A program made the position numbers and the translations under genes. Below, in pieces: positions 8,447 through 16,874 of a DNA stretch of 64,000 nt. The DNA lies in contig NZ_SDMO01000011.1 in assembly GCF_004798905.1 (NCBI RefSeq), positions 58,524 to 122,523 of the forward strand, read 5' to 3'. Numbering within the stretch: the first letter of the stretch is position 1; each line of letters begins with the position of its first letter. A model generated the notes under the pieces. That model worked only from the letters and a program-made list of their open reading frames with translations, made no database searches and was not told the origin of the DNA. The stretch comes from Halomonas borealis (GTDB lineage Bacteria > Pseudomonadota > Gammaproteobacteria > Pseudomonadales > Halomonadaceae).

Positions 8447-9192
8447 ACTTTCGTTTCGTGGGCAGCGGCGACAGCGCCCAGGTACCGCGCTTCGGCTGCG
8501 ATTGCCCGGCCTGTGCCCGGGCCAGGGTGCTGAGCAGCCATCGCCGTGGGCCCTGCTGCGCCGAGGTGCGGCTCGACGGACGGCGCTACTTGCTCGACGC
8601 CGGACGCATGGACCTGGCCGAAAGCTGCGAGGCCGAGCGCCCCGCGGCCATCCTGCTGACCCACTACCATGCCGACCACGTCCAGGGGCTCTTCCATCTG
8701 CGCTGGGGCACCGGCGAATCGATCCCGGTGCATGGCCCCAAGGATGCCCAGGGCTGCGCGGATCTTTACCGCAACGCCGGGATCCTCGATTTCCGACCGG
8801 GCCTCAAGCCCTTCCGGGCGCTCGAGCTCGGGGGCCTGACGGTGACGCCGGTGCCACTCAATCACAGCAAGCCGACCCTGGGGTTCTGCTTGGATGACGG
8901 CGACGCCCGGCTGGCTTATCTCACCGACACGCTGGGCCTGCCCGGCGAGACCGAGCGCTTCCTGCGCGACTGGGCGCCCGACGTGGTGGTGCTCGATGCC
9001 ACCCACCCCTCGACTCACCCGGCGCCGAGCAACCATAACGACCTGAGCCTGGCACTGCAGATCCTCGAACGCCTGGGGGCGCCGCAGGCCTACCTGACCC
9101 ACATCGGCCACGAGCTCGATGCCGAGCTGATGGCGGGCGGCCTGGCGCTGCCGGCCGGGGTCGAGGTCGCCCACGACGGCTTGACGCTCTAG
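8443..9192 (+). CDS. phnP: Phosphoribosyl 1,2-cyclic phosphate phosphodiesterase PhnP
   Basis: A 249-residue metallo-beta-lactamase-fold enzyme opening the cyclic ribose phosphate produced by PhnJ. The active-site motif THYHADHVQGL is present, as is the structural zinc site CDCPACARARV near residue 16 typical of PhnP. THPSTHPAPSNHND and THIGHEL supply the later metal ligands. The ATG at 8443 overlaps the phnN stop (ATGA); an in-frame GTG at 8434 is less likely. It is the last gene of the operon; a hairpin follows at 9240-9258. Confidence 0.94.
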   Translation: MNFRFVGSGDSAQVPRFGCDCPACARARVLSSHRRGPCCAEVRLDGRRYLLDAGRMDLAESCEAERPAAILLTHYHADHVQGLFHLRWGTGESIPVHGPKDAQGCADLYRNAGILDFRPGLKPFRALELGGLTVTPVPLNHSKPTLGFCLDDGDARLAYLTDTLGLPGETERFLRDWAPDVVVLDATHPSTHPAPSNHNDLSLALQILERLGAPQAYLTHIGHELDAELMAGGLALPAGVEVAHDGLTL

Positions 9193-9239
9193 GTTGGGCG
9201 TAATGGGTTGGGCGGGGTGGAGGAGAGGCGAGGGACAAC

Positions 9240-9258
9240 GGGGCGCCGGAAGCGCCCC
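9240..9258. terminator. Possible bidirectional terminator hairpin after phnP
   Basis: GGGGCGC and GCGCCCC flank CGGAA in the 66-base gap between the convergent phnP and the next minus-strand gene. Only TT follows on the plus strand, so termination is plausible but not well supported. Confidence 0.4.
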
Positions 9259-9780
9259 TTACAGCAGGTAGTAACCGCCGTTGAGGGCGTCGATCAGCAG
9301 CTCGAGCTCGCCGTGCCGGGCATGGTGGGCGGTGACGCGCCACAGCGGCTTGCGCACGGTGTCGCAGCGCGCAAGCTCGAGGCCCGTGGCGCTTCGCCGC
9401 TTCAGGCGGTGGCGGCGCACCTGCATGACGTGCTGGCGCGCCTTGCGCTCCAGTGGCGGCGTGTCGAGTGCGGCGTGGGGGAGGTCGGCCGTGGCCAGCG
9501 GCTCGCCGAATTCGATCCCCTCGCAGGTGGTGCTGACGCCCTGGCAGCGGTCCACCAGGCAACTCATCCACTCCTGGCGCTGCCGCCCGAGGCGGCGCGT
9601 CTCCCAGCGGTACAGACAGAGCAGGTAGGGGAAGCCGACGGCCCGCACCTCGCCTAGGCTCAGGGCGGGATCGATCGTCGTCAACCGCCGCGCCAGGCCA
9701 TCTTGGGGCAGCCGGGCGTGCAGCCAGGCCTCCTCCTGGGCGACCGAGGGGCGGGCGGCCTCGTCGCGGGTCGCGATCAT
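9259..9780 (-). CDS. Conserved hypothetical protein downstream of an SSS symporter
   Basis: A 173-residue protein I do not recognise. It is soluble, with no signal peptide or membrane segment, rich in Arg and Leu. Its middle contains CLYRWETRRLGRQRQEW and its end is LELLIDALNGGYYLL. Its ATG overlaps the stop of the sodium:solute symporter gene (ATGA), so the two are almost certainly co-translated and functionally linked. The frame stays open upstream across the symporter gene, but those residues are a shadow. It could be a regulatory or accessory component of the symporter, or an enzyme acting on the imported compound; no motif decides. Confidence 0.75.
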   Translation of the reverse strand: MIATRDEAARPSVAQEEAWLHARLPQDGLARRLTTIDPALSLGEVRAVGFPYLLCLYRWETRRLGRQRQEWMSCLVDRCQGVSTTCEGIEFGEPLATADLPHAALDTPPLERKARQHVMQVRRHRLKRRSATGLELARCDTVRKPLWRVTAHHARHGELELLIDALNGGYYLL

Positions 9781-11339
9781 GTCGTGCGCTCCTGGGTCTT
9801 GAGGGTCAGCGCCTCGTGGGCCATCTCGAAGCTCTGCTGGGCCTTGAGCGGGCGTGGCAAGGGGCGAAGCTCGGCGGTCTCGGCCATCGCCTGCAGGACA
9901 TGCTCGGGCACCGGGTGGCTGGCCTGGGTGAGCAGGCTGACCACGACCATCGACAGGCTGGAGAGGACCACGCCGGCCAGCATCGGATGCAGGCCCGTCA
10001 CCTGGTCCAACGCCAGGTACTGCCAGCCGAAAGCCACCAGGGTGCCGACGATCATCGAGGTCAGAGCGCCCGGCGTATTGGCCTTTCTCCACCACACGGC
10101 GGCGACGTAGGACGGCAGGAAGGCGCTGCCCAGCACCGAGGTGGTGAAGACGACGATGGAGAAGACCGCCGGCGGCTCGAACAGCGCCACGATCCCGCAG
10201 GCCAGGCCCAGCAGCAGCACGATGCCCTGGGAGACCCGCACCATCTGCTTCTCTTCCATGTTCGGATTGATGAAGCGCTCGTAGAGGTCGCGGGCGGCGA
10301 TGCTGCCGGTCTGCAGCAGGATCGAGTCGGCCGTGGACATGATCGCCGCCATGATCGCGGCCATCACGATGCCCACCACCGCGGCAGGCAGCAGGGCCTG
10401 GGCCAGGGCGAAGATAGCCTGCTCGGGATCGTCGAGCTCCGGGAGCACCAGGATCGCCAGGGTACCGAGGATATAGGGGGCGCTGACGAAGACCAGGTTC
10501 CAGAGCGTGGAGTAGACGCCGGCACGGCGGGCGTGGAAGGGGTTGCGCATCGCCATGTGGCGGGTCACCACGTGGGGCCAGCCCATGTAGCCGATCGAGA
10601 AGATCAACAGCGCCCCCATCACGATGCCCCACTGTCCTTCGTAGGCGAGGTCGCGGCCCCAGACGCTGAGCAGCGTCGGGTCCAGCGCCGCCAGTGCTTG
10701 GTTGGCGGCGGTCAGGCCGCCGACCTCCTGCAGGGTGGCGACGAGGATCCAGATGATGCCGATGATCATCACGAAGCTCTGCACCAGGTCGGTGTAGGCC
10801 ACCGCGCCGTAGCCGCCCATCAGGGTGTAGGCAAGGATGACCGACACGGCGATGGCCAGCGCGAGTTCGTAGGGCAGGCCGGTCACCAGCTCCAGGCCCT
10901 TGCCGCCGGCGATGAACTGGGCCAGCACGTAGGCCCCCAGCAGGAAGACGGAGAGCCCGGCGGCGATCAGCCGGATCCACTTGCTGGGGTAGCGCTTCTC
11001 GAGGTACTCGATGGAGGTCAGTGCGCCCATGATCTGGGAGAGCTTGCGCATCCGGCGTCCGAGCACCGAGAGATTGACCACGCCGCCGCCGATGTCACCG
11101 GCGGCATACCAGAACCCGTAGTACCCCTGGGTATAGCCCAGGGAGCCGGCCCCGAGGAACATGTAGCCGCTCATTGAGGTGGATTGCATGGTCATGGCGG
11201 TGACCAGCGGGCCGACGTTGCGCCCGCTGAGGTAGTAGCCTTCCATGCTGCTGGAGCCGCCTCGCCGCATGGAGATCACCCCCACTGCCAGCATGGCGAG
11301 GAAGTAGAGTCCCAGAAACAGTAATACCGTCGTGTTCAC
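9777..11339 (-). CDS. Sodium:solute symporter (SSS family), candidate beta-alanine/amino-acid carrier
   Basis: A 520-residue inner-membrane Na+-coupled carrier with about 13 hydrophobic segments. SSS landmarks: DYYLSGRNVGP-like EGYYLSGRNVGP near residue 31, MGGYGAVAYTDLVQSFVMI near residue 165, and ADSILLQTGSIAARDLYERF near residue 330. The start is GTG at 11339 behind AGGAG; longer upstream readings lack the family N-terminus. It is preceded by a 43-residue membrane ORF (74-base gap) and followed by an overlapping unknown gene. Being in line with mmsA and an omega-aminotransferase suggests import of beta-alanine or a similar amino acid, which is inference. Confidence 0.88.
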   Translation of the reverse strand: MNTTVLLFLGLYFLAMLAVGVISMRRGGSSSMEGYYLSGRNVGPLVTAMTMQSTSMSGYMFLGAGSLGYTQGYYGFWYAAGDIGGGVVNLSVLGRRMRKLSQIMGALTSIEYLEKRYPSKWIRLIAAGLSVFLLGAYVLAQFIAGGKGLELVTGLPYELALAIAVSVILAYTLMGGYGAVAYTDLVQSFVMIIGIIWILVATLQEVGGLTAANQALAALDPTLLSVWGRDLAYEGQWGIVMGALLIFSIGYMGWPHVVTRHMAMRNPFHARRAGVYSTLWNLVFVSAPYILGTLAILVLPELDDPEQAIFALAQALLPAAVVGIVMAAIMAAIMSTADSILLQTGSIAARDLYERFINPNMEEKQMVRVSQGIVLLLGLACGIVALFEPPAVFSIVVFTTSVLGSAFLPSYVAAVWWRKANTPGALTSMIVGTLVAFGWQYLALDQVTGLHPMLAGVVLSSLSMVVVSLLTQASHPVPEHVLQAMAETAELRPLPRPLKAQQSFEMAHEALTLKTQERTT

Positions 11340-11413
11340 ACCTTTCTCCTTGCACCCAGGTTGTTGTTGTGTGCCGTCGTCGTGAGAGATCCGCGGCGAT
11401 CGAGCGCCTCGCG

Positions 11414-11545
11414 TCAGGCGTCGTCCTTCGGGTGGTTGAGGCCGGGCCAGTTGCGGGTCACCCAGAGGAAGCCCAGGGTATAGAGCAGCCAGAACGCCGG
11501 GGCGCCGACGACCAGCCAGGTGGTGGATACGGGTAAGCCAAACAT
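11414..11545 (-). CDS. Small single-pass membrane protein, probable symporter accessory subunit
   Basis: A 43-residue ORF reading MFGLPVSTTWLVVGAPAFWL, then LYTLGFLWVTRNWPGLNHP and a short charged tail. It has one membrane segment, roughly residues 9-30. A good GGGAGA ribosome-binding site precedes the ATG. Tiny proteins of this design are commonly encoded just upstream of SSS transporters and are annotated as symporter small accessory proteins; direct evidence of function here is positional only. Confidence 0.75.
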   Translation of the reverse strand: MFGLPVSTTWLVVGAPAFWLLYTLGFLWVTRNWPGLNHPKDDA

Positions 11546-11587
11546 CGTTTTCTCCCATGCTTGTTGTTGATGTTGTCGAGTTGGCGT

Positions 11588-11609
11588 CGACCCCGCCGAG
11601 GCGGGGTCG
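11588..11609 (-). promoter_or_regulatory. Intercistronic hairpin downstream of mmsA
   Basis: Perfect nine-base arms CGACCCCGC and GCGGGGTCG with a four-base loop lie 7 bases past the mmsA stop and before the small membrane protein gene. There is no T-run on the minus strand. It could act as a partial terminator or mRNA-stabilising stem separating the enzyme genes from the carrier genes. Confidence 0.5.
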
Positions 11610-11616
11610 CGATCCC

Positions 11617-13107
<1,491 letters not shown>

Positions 13108-13235
13108 GGGTGTCCTCTCAAATGGAGTGTTGCAGGTTGCAGTCTTCAATCCAGTCGGGCGGATGTCGTTGACGGGGGCGCTCGGGGCTGACCCGTCCTC
13201 GACGCCCGCGTTGTTTGCCTGGGCGGCTACCCTGT

Positions 13236-14579
13236 TCAGTCCAGCTCGTTGATGGCCTCGCCCAGGACGTTGATCAGCCGGTCGATCTCCTCGCGCTCGA
13301 CGATGAAGGGCAGGCCGAGCTGGATGGTGTCGCCGCCGTAGCGCACGTAGAAGCCCTTGTCCCAGCACTTCATGGCGATCTCATAGGGACGCCGGGCCGG
13401 CTCATTAGGGTAGGGCTCGATCTGCAGGGCGCCGGCGAGGCCGTAGTTGCGGATGTCGCTGATGTAGCGCGTGCCCTTGAGGGCATGCAGGGCGTCCTCA
13501 AAGATCGGGCCCATCTCGCGCACGCGCTCGATCAGTCGGTCGTTCTCGAGCACGTCCAGCGAGGCCAGGGCGGCGGCGCAGGCGACCGGGTGGCCCGAAT
13601 AGGTATAGCCATGGGGCAGCTCGAGCATGTAGTCCGGGCCGCCCTGTTCCATGAAGGCCTGGTAGATCTCGCCCTTGACGATGACCCCGCCCATGGGCAC
13701 CGCGCCGTTGGTCAGCTGCTTGGCGACGTTCATGATGTCCGGCACCACGCCGAATTCCTCGGCTCCGGTCATCGACCCCATGCGCCCGAAGCCGGTGATC
13801 ACCTCGTCGAAGATCAACAGGATCTCGTGTTGGTCGCAGATCTCGCGCAGGCGCTTGAGATAGCCCACCGGCGGGGGGATCACCCCGGCCGAGCCGGCCA
13901 GCGGCTCGACGATTACCGCGGCGATGTTAGAGGCGTCGTGCAGCGCGATCAGCTCCAGCAGTTCCTCGGCGCGCTCGGCACCACGCTCGGGCATGCCGCG
14001 GGTGAAGGCGTTGTCCTTGAGCAGGGTATGCGGCAGGTGGTCGGCATCCACGCCCTGGCCGAACAGGGTGCGGTTGGCGCCGATGCCGCCCAGGCTGATG
14101 CCGCCGAAGTTGACGCCGTGATAGCCCTTGCGGCGGCCGATCAGCTTGGTCTTGGTCGCCTTGCCCTTCTTGCGCCAGTAGGCGCGGGCGATCTTCAGCG
14201 CGGTATCGGCGCTCTCCGAGCCCGAGCCGGTGAAGAACACGTGATCGAGTCCGCGGGGTGTCAGCTCGCGCAGGCGGTGGGCCAGCTCGAAGGCCTTGGG
14301 GTGGCCGAACTGGAAGGCCGGGGCGTAGTCCAGCTCGCCGAGCTGGCGGCTCACCGCCTCGGTGATCTCGGGGCGGCCATGGCCGGCGCCGCAGGTCCAC
14401 AGGCCGGAGAGGCCATCGTAGATCCGGCGACCCTCGGCGTCGGTCAAGTAGCTACCTTGCGCGCCGGTGATGATCCGCGGGTCGCGCTTGAACTGGCGGT
14501 TGCCGGTGTAGGGCATCCAGTAGGCATCCAGCTGCGCGGCGGTCAGGCCCGCGGCCTGCAGGGGAGAACGATCTGACAT
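13236..14579 (-). CDS. Omega-amino acid (beta-alanine):pyruvate aminotransferase
   Basis: A 447-residue class III PLP aminotransferase. The Schiff-base Lys287 is in NVAKQLTNGAVPMGG, and Asp258 of FDEVITGFGR contacts the PLP ring. The N-terminal YWMPYTGNRQFKRDPR and GLWTCGAGHGRPEI segments match the beta-alanine-pyruvate transaminase subgroup. It would transfer the amino group of beta-alanine to pyruvate, giving malonate semialdehyde for MmsA. It is the first gene of the minus-strand group and is transcribed divergently from a LysR regulator 170 bases away. Related enzymes accept taurine, putrescine or other omega-amines, so the exact substrate is not certain. Confidence 0.92.
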   Translation of the reverse strand: MSDRSPLQAAGLTAAQLDAYWMPYTGNRQFKRDPRIITGAQGSYLTDAEGRRIYDGLSGLWTCGAGHGRPEITEAVSRQLGELDYAPAFQFGHPKAFELAHRLRELTPRGLDHVFFTGSGSESADTALKIARAYWRKKGKATKTKLIGRRKGYHGVNFGGISLGGIGANRTLFGQGVDADHLPHTLLKDNAFTRGMPERGAERAEELLELIALHDASNIAAVIVEPLAGSAGVIPPPVGYLKRLREICDQHEILLIFDEVITGFGRMGSMTGAEEFGVVPDIMNVAKQLTNGAVPMGGVIVKGEIYQAFMEQGGPDYMLELPHGYTYSGHPVACAAALASLDVLENDRLIERVREMGPIFEDALHALKGTRYISDIRNYGLAGALQIEPYPNEPARRPYEIAMKCWDKGFYVRYGGDTIQLGLPFIVEREEIDRLINVLGEAINELD

Positions 14580-14647
14580 GGCGATACCCTCTGTTGTCCT
14601 CGTCGTCTTGGCGACTGCGTCAATGAAGACTGGTCCAGGGATGCGGT

Positions 14648-14693
14648 AAGTTAAATCTAGATATCGTTAATTTCATGTCAGCATCAGGTTAAC
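14648..14693. promoter_or_regulatory. AT-rich operator candidate between aminotransferase and LysR genes
   Basis: Within the 170-base divergent gap lies an AT-rich stretch with three GTTAA words (14650-14654, 14666-14670, 14688-14692). The outer ones form the inverted pair AAGTTAA / TTAACTT. The surroundings are GC-rich, so the contrast is clear. The placement suits binding by the divergently encoded LysR protein; this is inference. Confidence 0.45.
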
Positions 14694-14749
14694 TTTCAGC
14701 GCGTCTCGGCATAGTCTGCGGGAGACACATTCCCGCGCGAGGAGACACC

Positions 14750-15670
14750 ATGGCACGTCGCCAGGAGGCCCTGACGGGATCGCTCAGCGATGCCGACCTG
14801 CGCCTGATGAGGATCTATCGCAAGGTCGTCGAGTGTGGCGGCTTCTCCGCCGCCGAGGTGACGCTGAACATCAGCCGCGCCGCCATCAGCATGGCGATGA
14901 ACGACCTGGAGACGCGGATCGGCCTGCGGCTGTGCCAGCGGGGCCGTAGTGGTTTCGCCCTGACCGACGAGGGCGCCGAGGTCTATGAGGCCACCCTGCA
15001 GCTGCTGGCGGCCACGGAGGGCTTTCGCACCCGGGTCAATGGCCTCCACGCTTGGCTCAAGGGCGAGCTCAATATCGGCATCACCGACAACCTGGTGACC
15101 ATGCCGGAGATGCATATCACCGATGCCTTGAGCGCCCTCAAGGAGCGAGGCCCGGACGTGCGCATCAACATCCGCATGATACCGCCCAACGATATCGAGC
15201 TGGCGGTGCTCGATGGTCGCCTGCATACCGGCGTGGTGCCCGAGCTCAAGACCCTGCCCGGGCTGCATTACCGCTCGCTCTACGAGGAGGCCTCGCGGCT
15301 CTACTGCGCGAGTGGGCATCCATTGTTCGACGCCGAATCGGTGAGTGACGCGCAGTTGGCCCGCGCGGATGCTGTGACGCCGGCCTATGCCCAGAGCCCG
15401 GAGATCAAGGCGTTCCATGAGCCCTTGAAGGCCGCCGCTTCGGCCACGGATCGCGAGGGAATCGCCTTTCTGATCCTCTCCGGGCGCTATATCGGTTACT
15501 TGCCGACCCACTATGCCGAACGCTGGGTGAGCGATGGCAGGATGCGCGCCTTGCAGCCGGACACCTGCCACTACGTGACCCGCTACAGCGCGATCACCCG
15601 CAAGGGCGCGCCCCCCAACCGGGTGCTGGAGGGCTATCTCGAGGAGCTGGGGCGAAGGGGGGAGGGCTGA
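14750..15670 (+). CDS. LysR-family transcriptional regulator (probable regulator of the beta-alanine genes)
   Basis: A 306-residue LysR protein. The N-terminal winged helix (about residues 12-75) includes GGFSAAEVTLNISRAAISMA as the helix-turn-helix, where [15 protein letters not shown] replaces the commoner Gln-Pro-Ala-Val-Ser. A periplasmic-binding-like effector domain follows (about residues 100-295). The ATG at 14750 has GAGGAGACACC upstream. Divergent orientation next to the aminotransferase, with an AT-rich dyad between them, points to control of that operon. The effector is unknown; beta-alanine or a semialdehyde is a guess from context. Confidence 0.9.
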   Translation: MARRQEALTGSLSDADLRLMRIYRKVVECGGFSAAEVTLNISRAAISMAMNDLETRIGLRLCQRGRSGFALTDEGAEVYEATLQLLAATEGFRTRVNGLHAWLKGELNIGITDNLVTMPEMHITDALSALKERGPDVRINIRMIPPNDIELAVLDGRLHTGVVPELKTLPGLHYRSLYEEASRLYCASGHPLFDAESVSDAQLARADAVTPAYAQSPEIKAFHEPLKAAASATDREGIAFLILSGRYIGYLPTHYAERWVSDGRMRALQPDTCHYVTRYSAITRKGAPPNRVLEGYLEELGRRGEG

Positions 15671-15698
15671 GAACGCGCCCTCCCGTCGGGAGCGGGCC

Positions 15699-16085
15699 TC
15701 AGGACGCGGCGGCGTCTACGGCCGCGTAGGCCAGCATCTCGATCCGCATCTCTTCCCGGGCGAAGCCGGAGACGATGATCGCCGCGCGATTGGGGTAGGG
15801 CGCGTCGATGTACTCGGCGTAGACCTTGTTGACCGTGGCCAGGTCCTCCCGGGCGGTGACGTAGATCAGCACCTGGGTGAGGGCGTCCAGGCCGGCGCCG
15901 GCCCTCTCCAGGGTGTGGGTGAGGTTGTCGAGGGTCTGGCGGGTCTGGGCCTCGATGCCGCCCTCGACCACCTGGCCATCCGTGCCGATGGGGATCTGGG
16001 CGGTGAACAGGATGCCGTTGCCGACCACGGCCCATTCCAAGGGCGCCTGGGAGGCGAAGAGGTCGGTGCTGACGGGATGAATCAT
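15699..16085 (-). CDS. RidA/YjgF-family imine or enamine deaminase-like protein
   Basis: A 128-residue member of the RidA family (trimeric chorismate-mutase-like fold). Arg100 in YPNRAAI and Glu115 in RIEMLAYA correspond to the active-site Arg and Glu of hydrolytic RidA proteins, so it should be catalytically competent. It lacks the exact RidA consensus at the N-terminus, so it belongs to a less studied subfamily. It is the last gene of a six-gene minus-strand operon, 21 bases after the DUF3726-like gene. Its natural role would be hydrolysis of a reactive imine made by an operon enzyme. It ends convergent with the LysR gene, 28 bases away. Confidence 0.85.
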   Translation of the reverse strand: MIHPVSTDLFASQAPLEWAVVGNGILFTAQIPIGTDGQVVEGGIEAQTRQTLDNLTHTLERAGAGLDALTQVLIYVTAREDLATVNKVYAEYIDAPYPNRAAIIVSGFAREEMRIEMLAYAAVDAAAS

Positions 16086-16106
16086 GGGTGATGCCTCGTC
16101 TCGGTC

Positions 16107-16874
16107 TCAGTCGTTATCCTGGGTGCCGGCGCCGGCACCCTCGCGGGAGGCCTCGCTGGCCTCCACCAGCATGCGGGTGGCGAGGTGCTTGAGGCGTTCC
16201 CAGACGGCCTCGTCGACCTCGATGCCTTCGGCCAGGGAGCGGTGGCGGCAGGCCAGCAGGTCCGACTCGTCGTGGCGCGCCAACAGGTCGTAGCGGTAGT
16301 CCGAACGCATCGCCGGCAGCAGGTCGACGTGGTTGGCCATCACCAGGGTGACGGCGTCGTTGGGCTCGTTCTCCTCGGGCACCTCGTGCACCGCGTAGAC
16401 GCGAATCTCCGGCACCGAACCGTTGGCACGGAAGCCGACGACCTGCTCGGTGGGCGGTTGCTGGGCGTTGCGCCAGAAGGCGGTGACGTTCATGCCGCGC
16501 CCCGCCAGCCGGGCCAGGTAGCCCATGATCAGCTGGCGATTGTGGCAATGGCGGATCTTGATCACCGCGAGCCCCCGAGCCCGAGCCTTGGCGAAGCCGA
16601 GCTCGAGGGCCAGGGTGGAGCTTCTCAGCACGCTCTGCCCGTGGCCGTCGACCACCGCCAGGTCGCCGTCCTGGTAGAGCACGCTTGGCAGCTCGTCGGG
16701 GTCGTCCTCGAGCAGGAAGTCCAGGCCGCGACTGAGCGCGGCCAGGCCGCCCAGCTCGAAGCACTGCATCCAGGCGACCATGTCGGCGGCGTCCGCCGCG
16801 TCGCCCTCCTCGAAGCCCATGCCGATAAAGGCCTTGCGGCACAGGCCCTGCAATTCGTTGTAGGACGCCTTCAT
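16107..16874 (-). CDS. DUF3726-like protein with resemblance to the LDH2/MDH2 oxidoreductase fold
   Basis: A 255-residue cytosolic protein. The middle, GFAKARARGLAVIKIRHCHN followed by an Ala/Gly-rich helix and NVTAFWRN, resembles the NAD(P)-binding core of malate/lactate dehydrogenase type 2 proteins, and the N-terminal helix MGFEEGDAADAADMVAWM fits the same fold. The usual Asn-Ser-Xaa-His of that family is replaced by HCHN, so it may be a diverged or non-catalytic relative. I believe it corresponds to DUF3726 but cannot confirm. It overlaps the 583-residue gene by 4 bases, implying coupled translation. Function unknown. Confidence 0.7.
   Translation of the reverse strand: MKASYNELQGLCRKAFIGMGFEEGDAADAADMVAWMQCFELGGLAALSRGLDFLLEDDPDELPSVLYQDGDLAVVDGHGQSVLRSSTLALELGFAKARARGLAVIKIRHCHNRQLIMGYLARLAGRGMNVTAFWRNAQQPPTEQVVGFRANGSVPEIRVYAVHEVPEENEPNDAVTLVMANHVDLLPAMRSDYRYDLLARHDESDLLACRHRSLAEGIEVDEAVWERLKHLATRMLVEASEASREGAGAGTQDND

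Noticed and set aside
9781..10980. Upstream part of a 573-codon frame continuing the 173-residue unknown gene
   Set aside because: It lies out of frame across the well-supported SSS symporter gene; only the part from 9780 down has its own coupled ATG.
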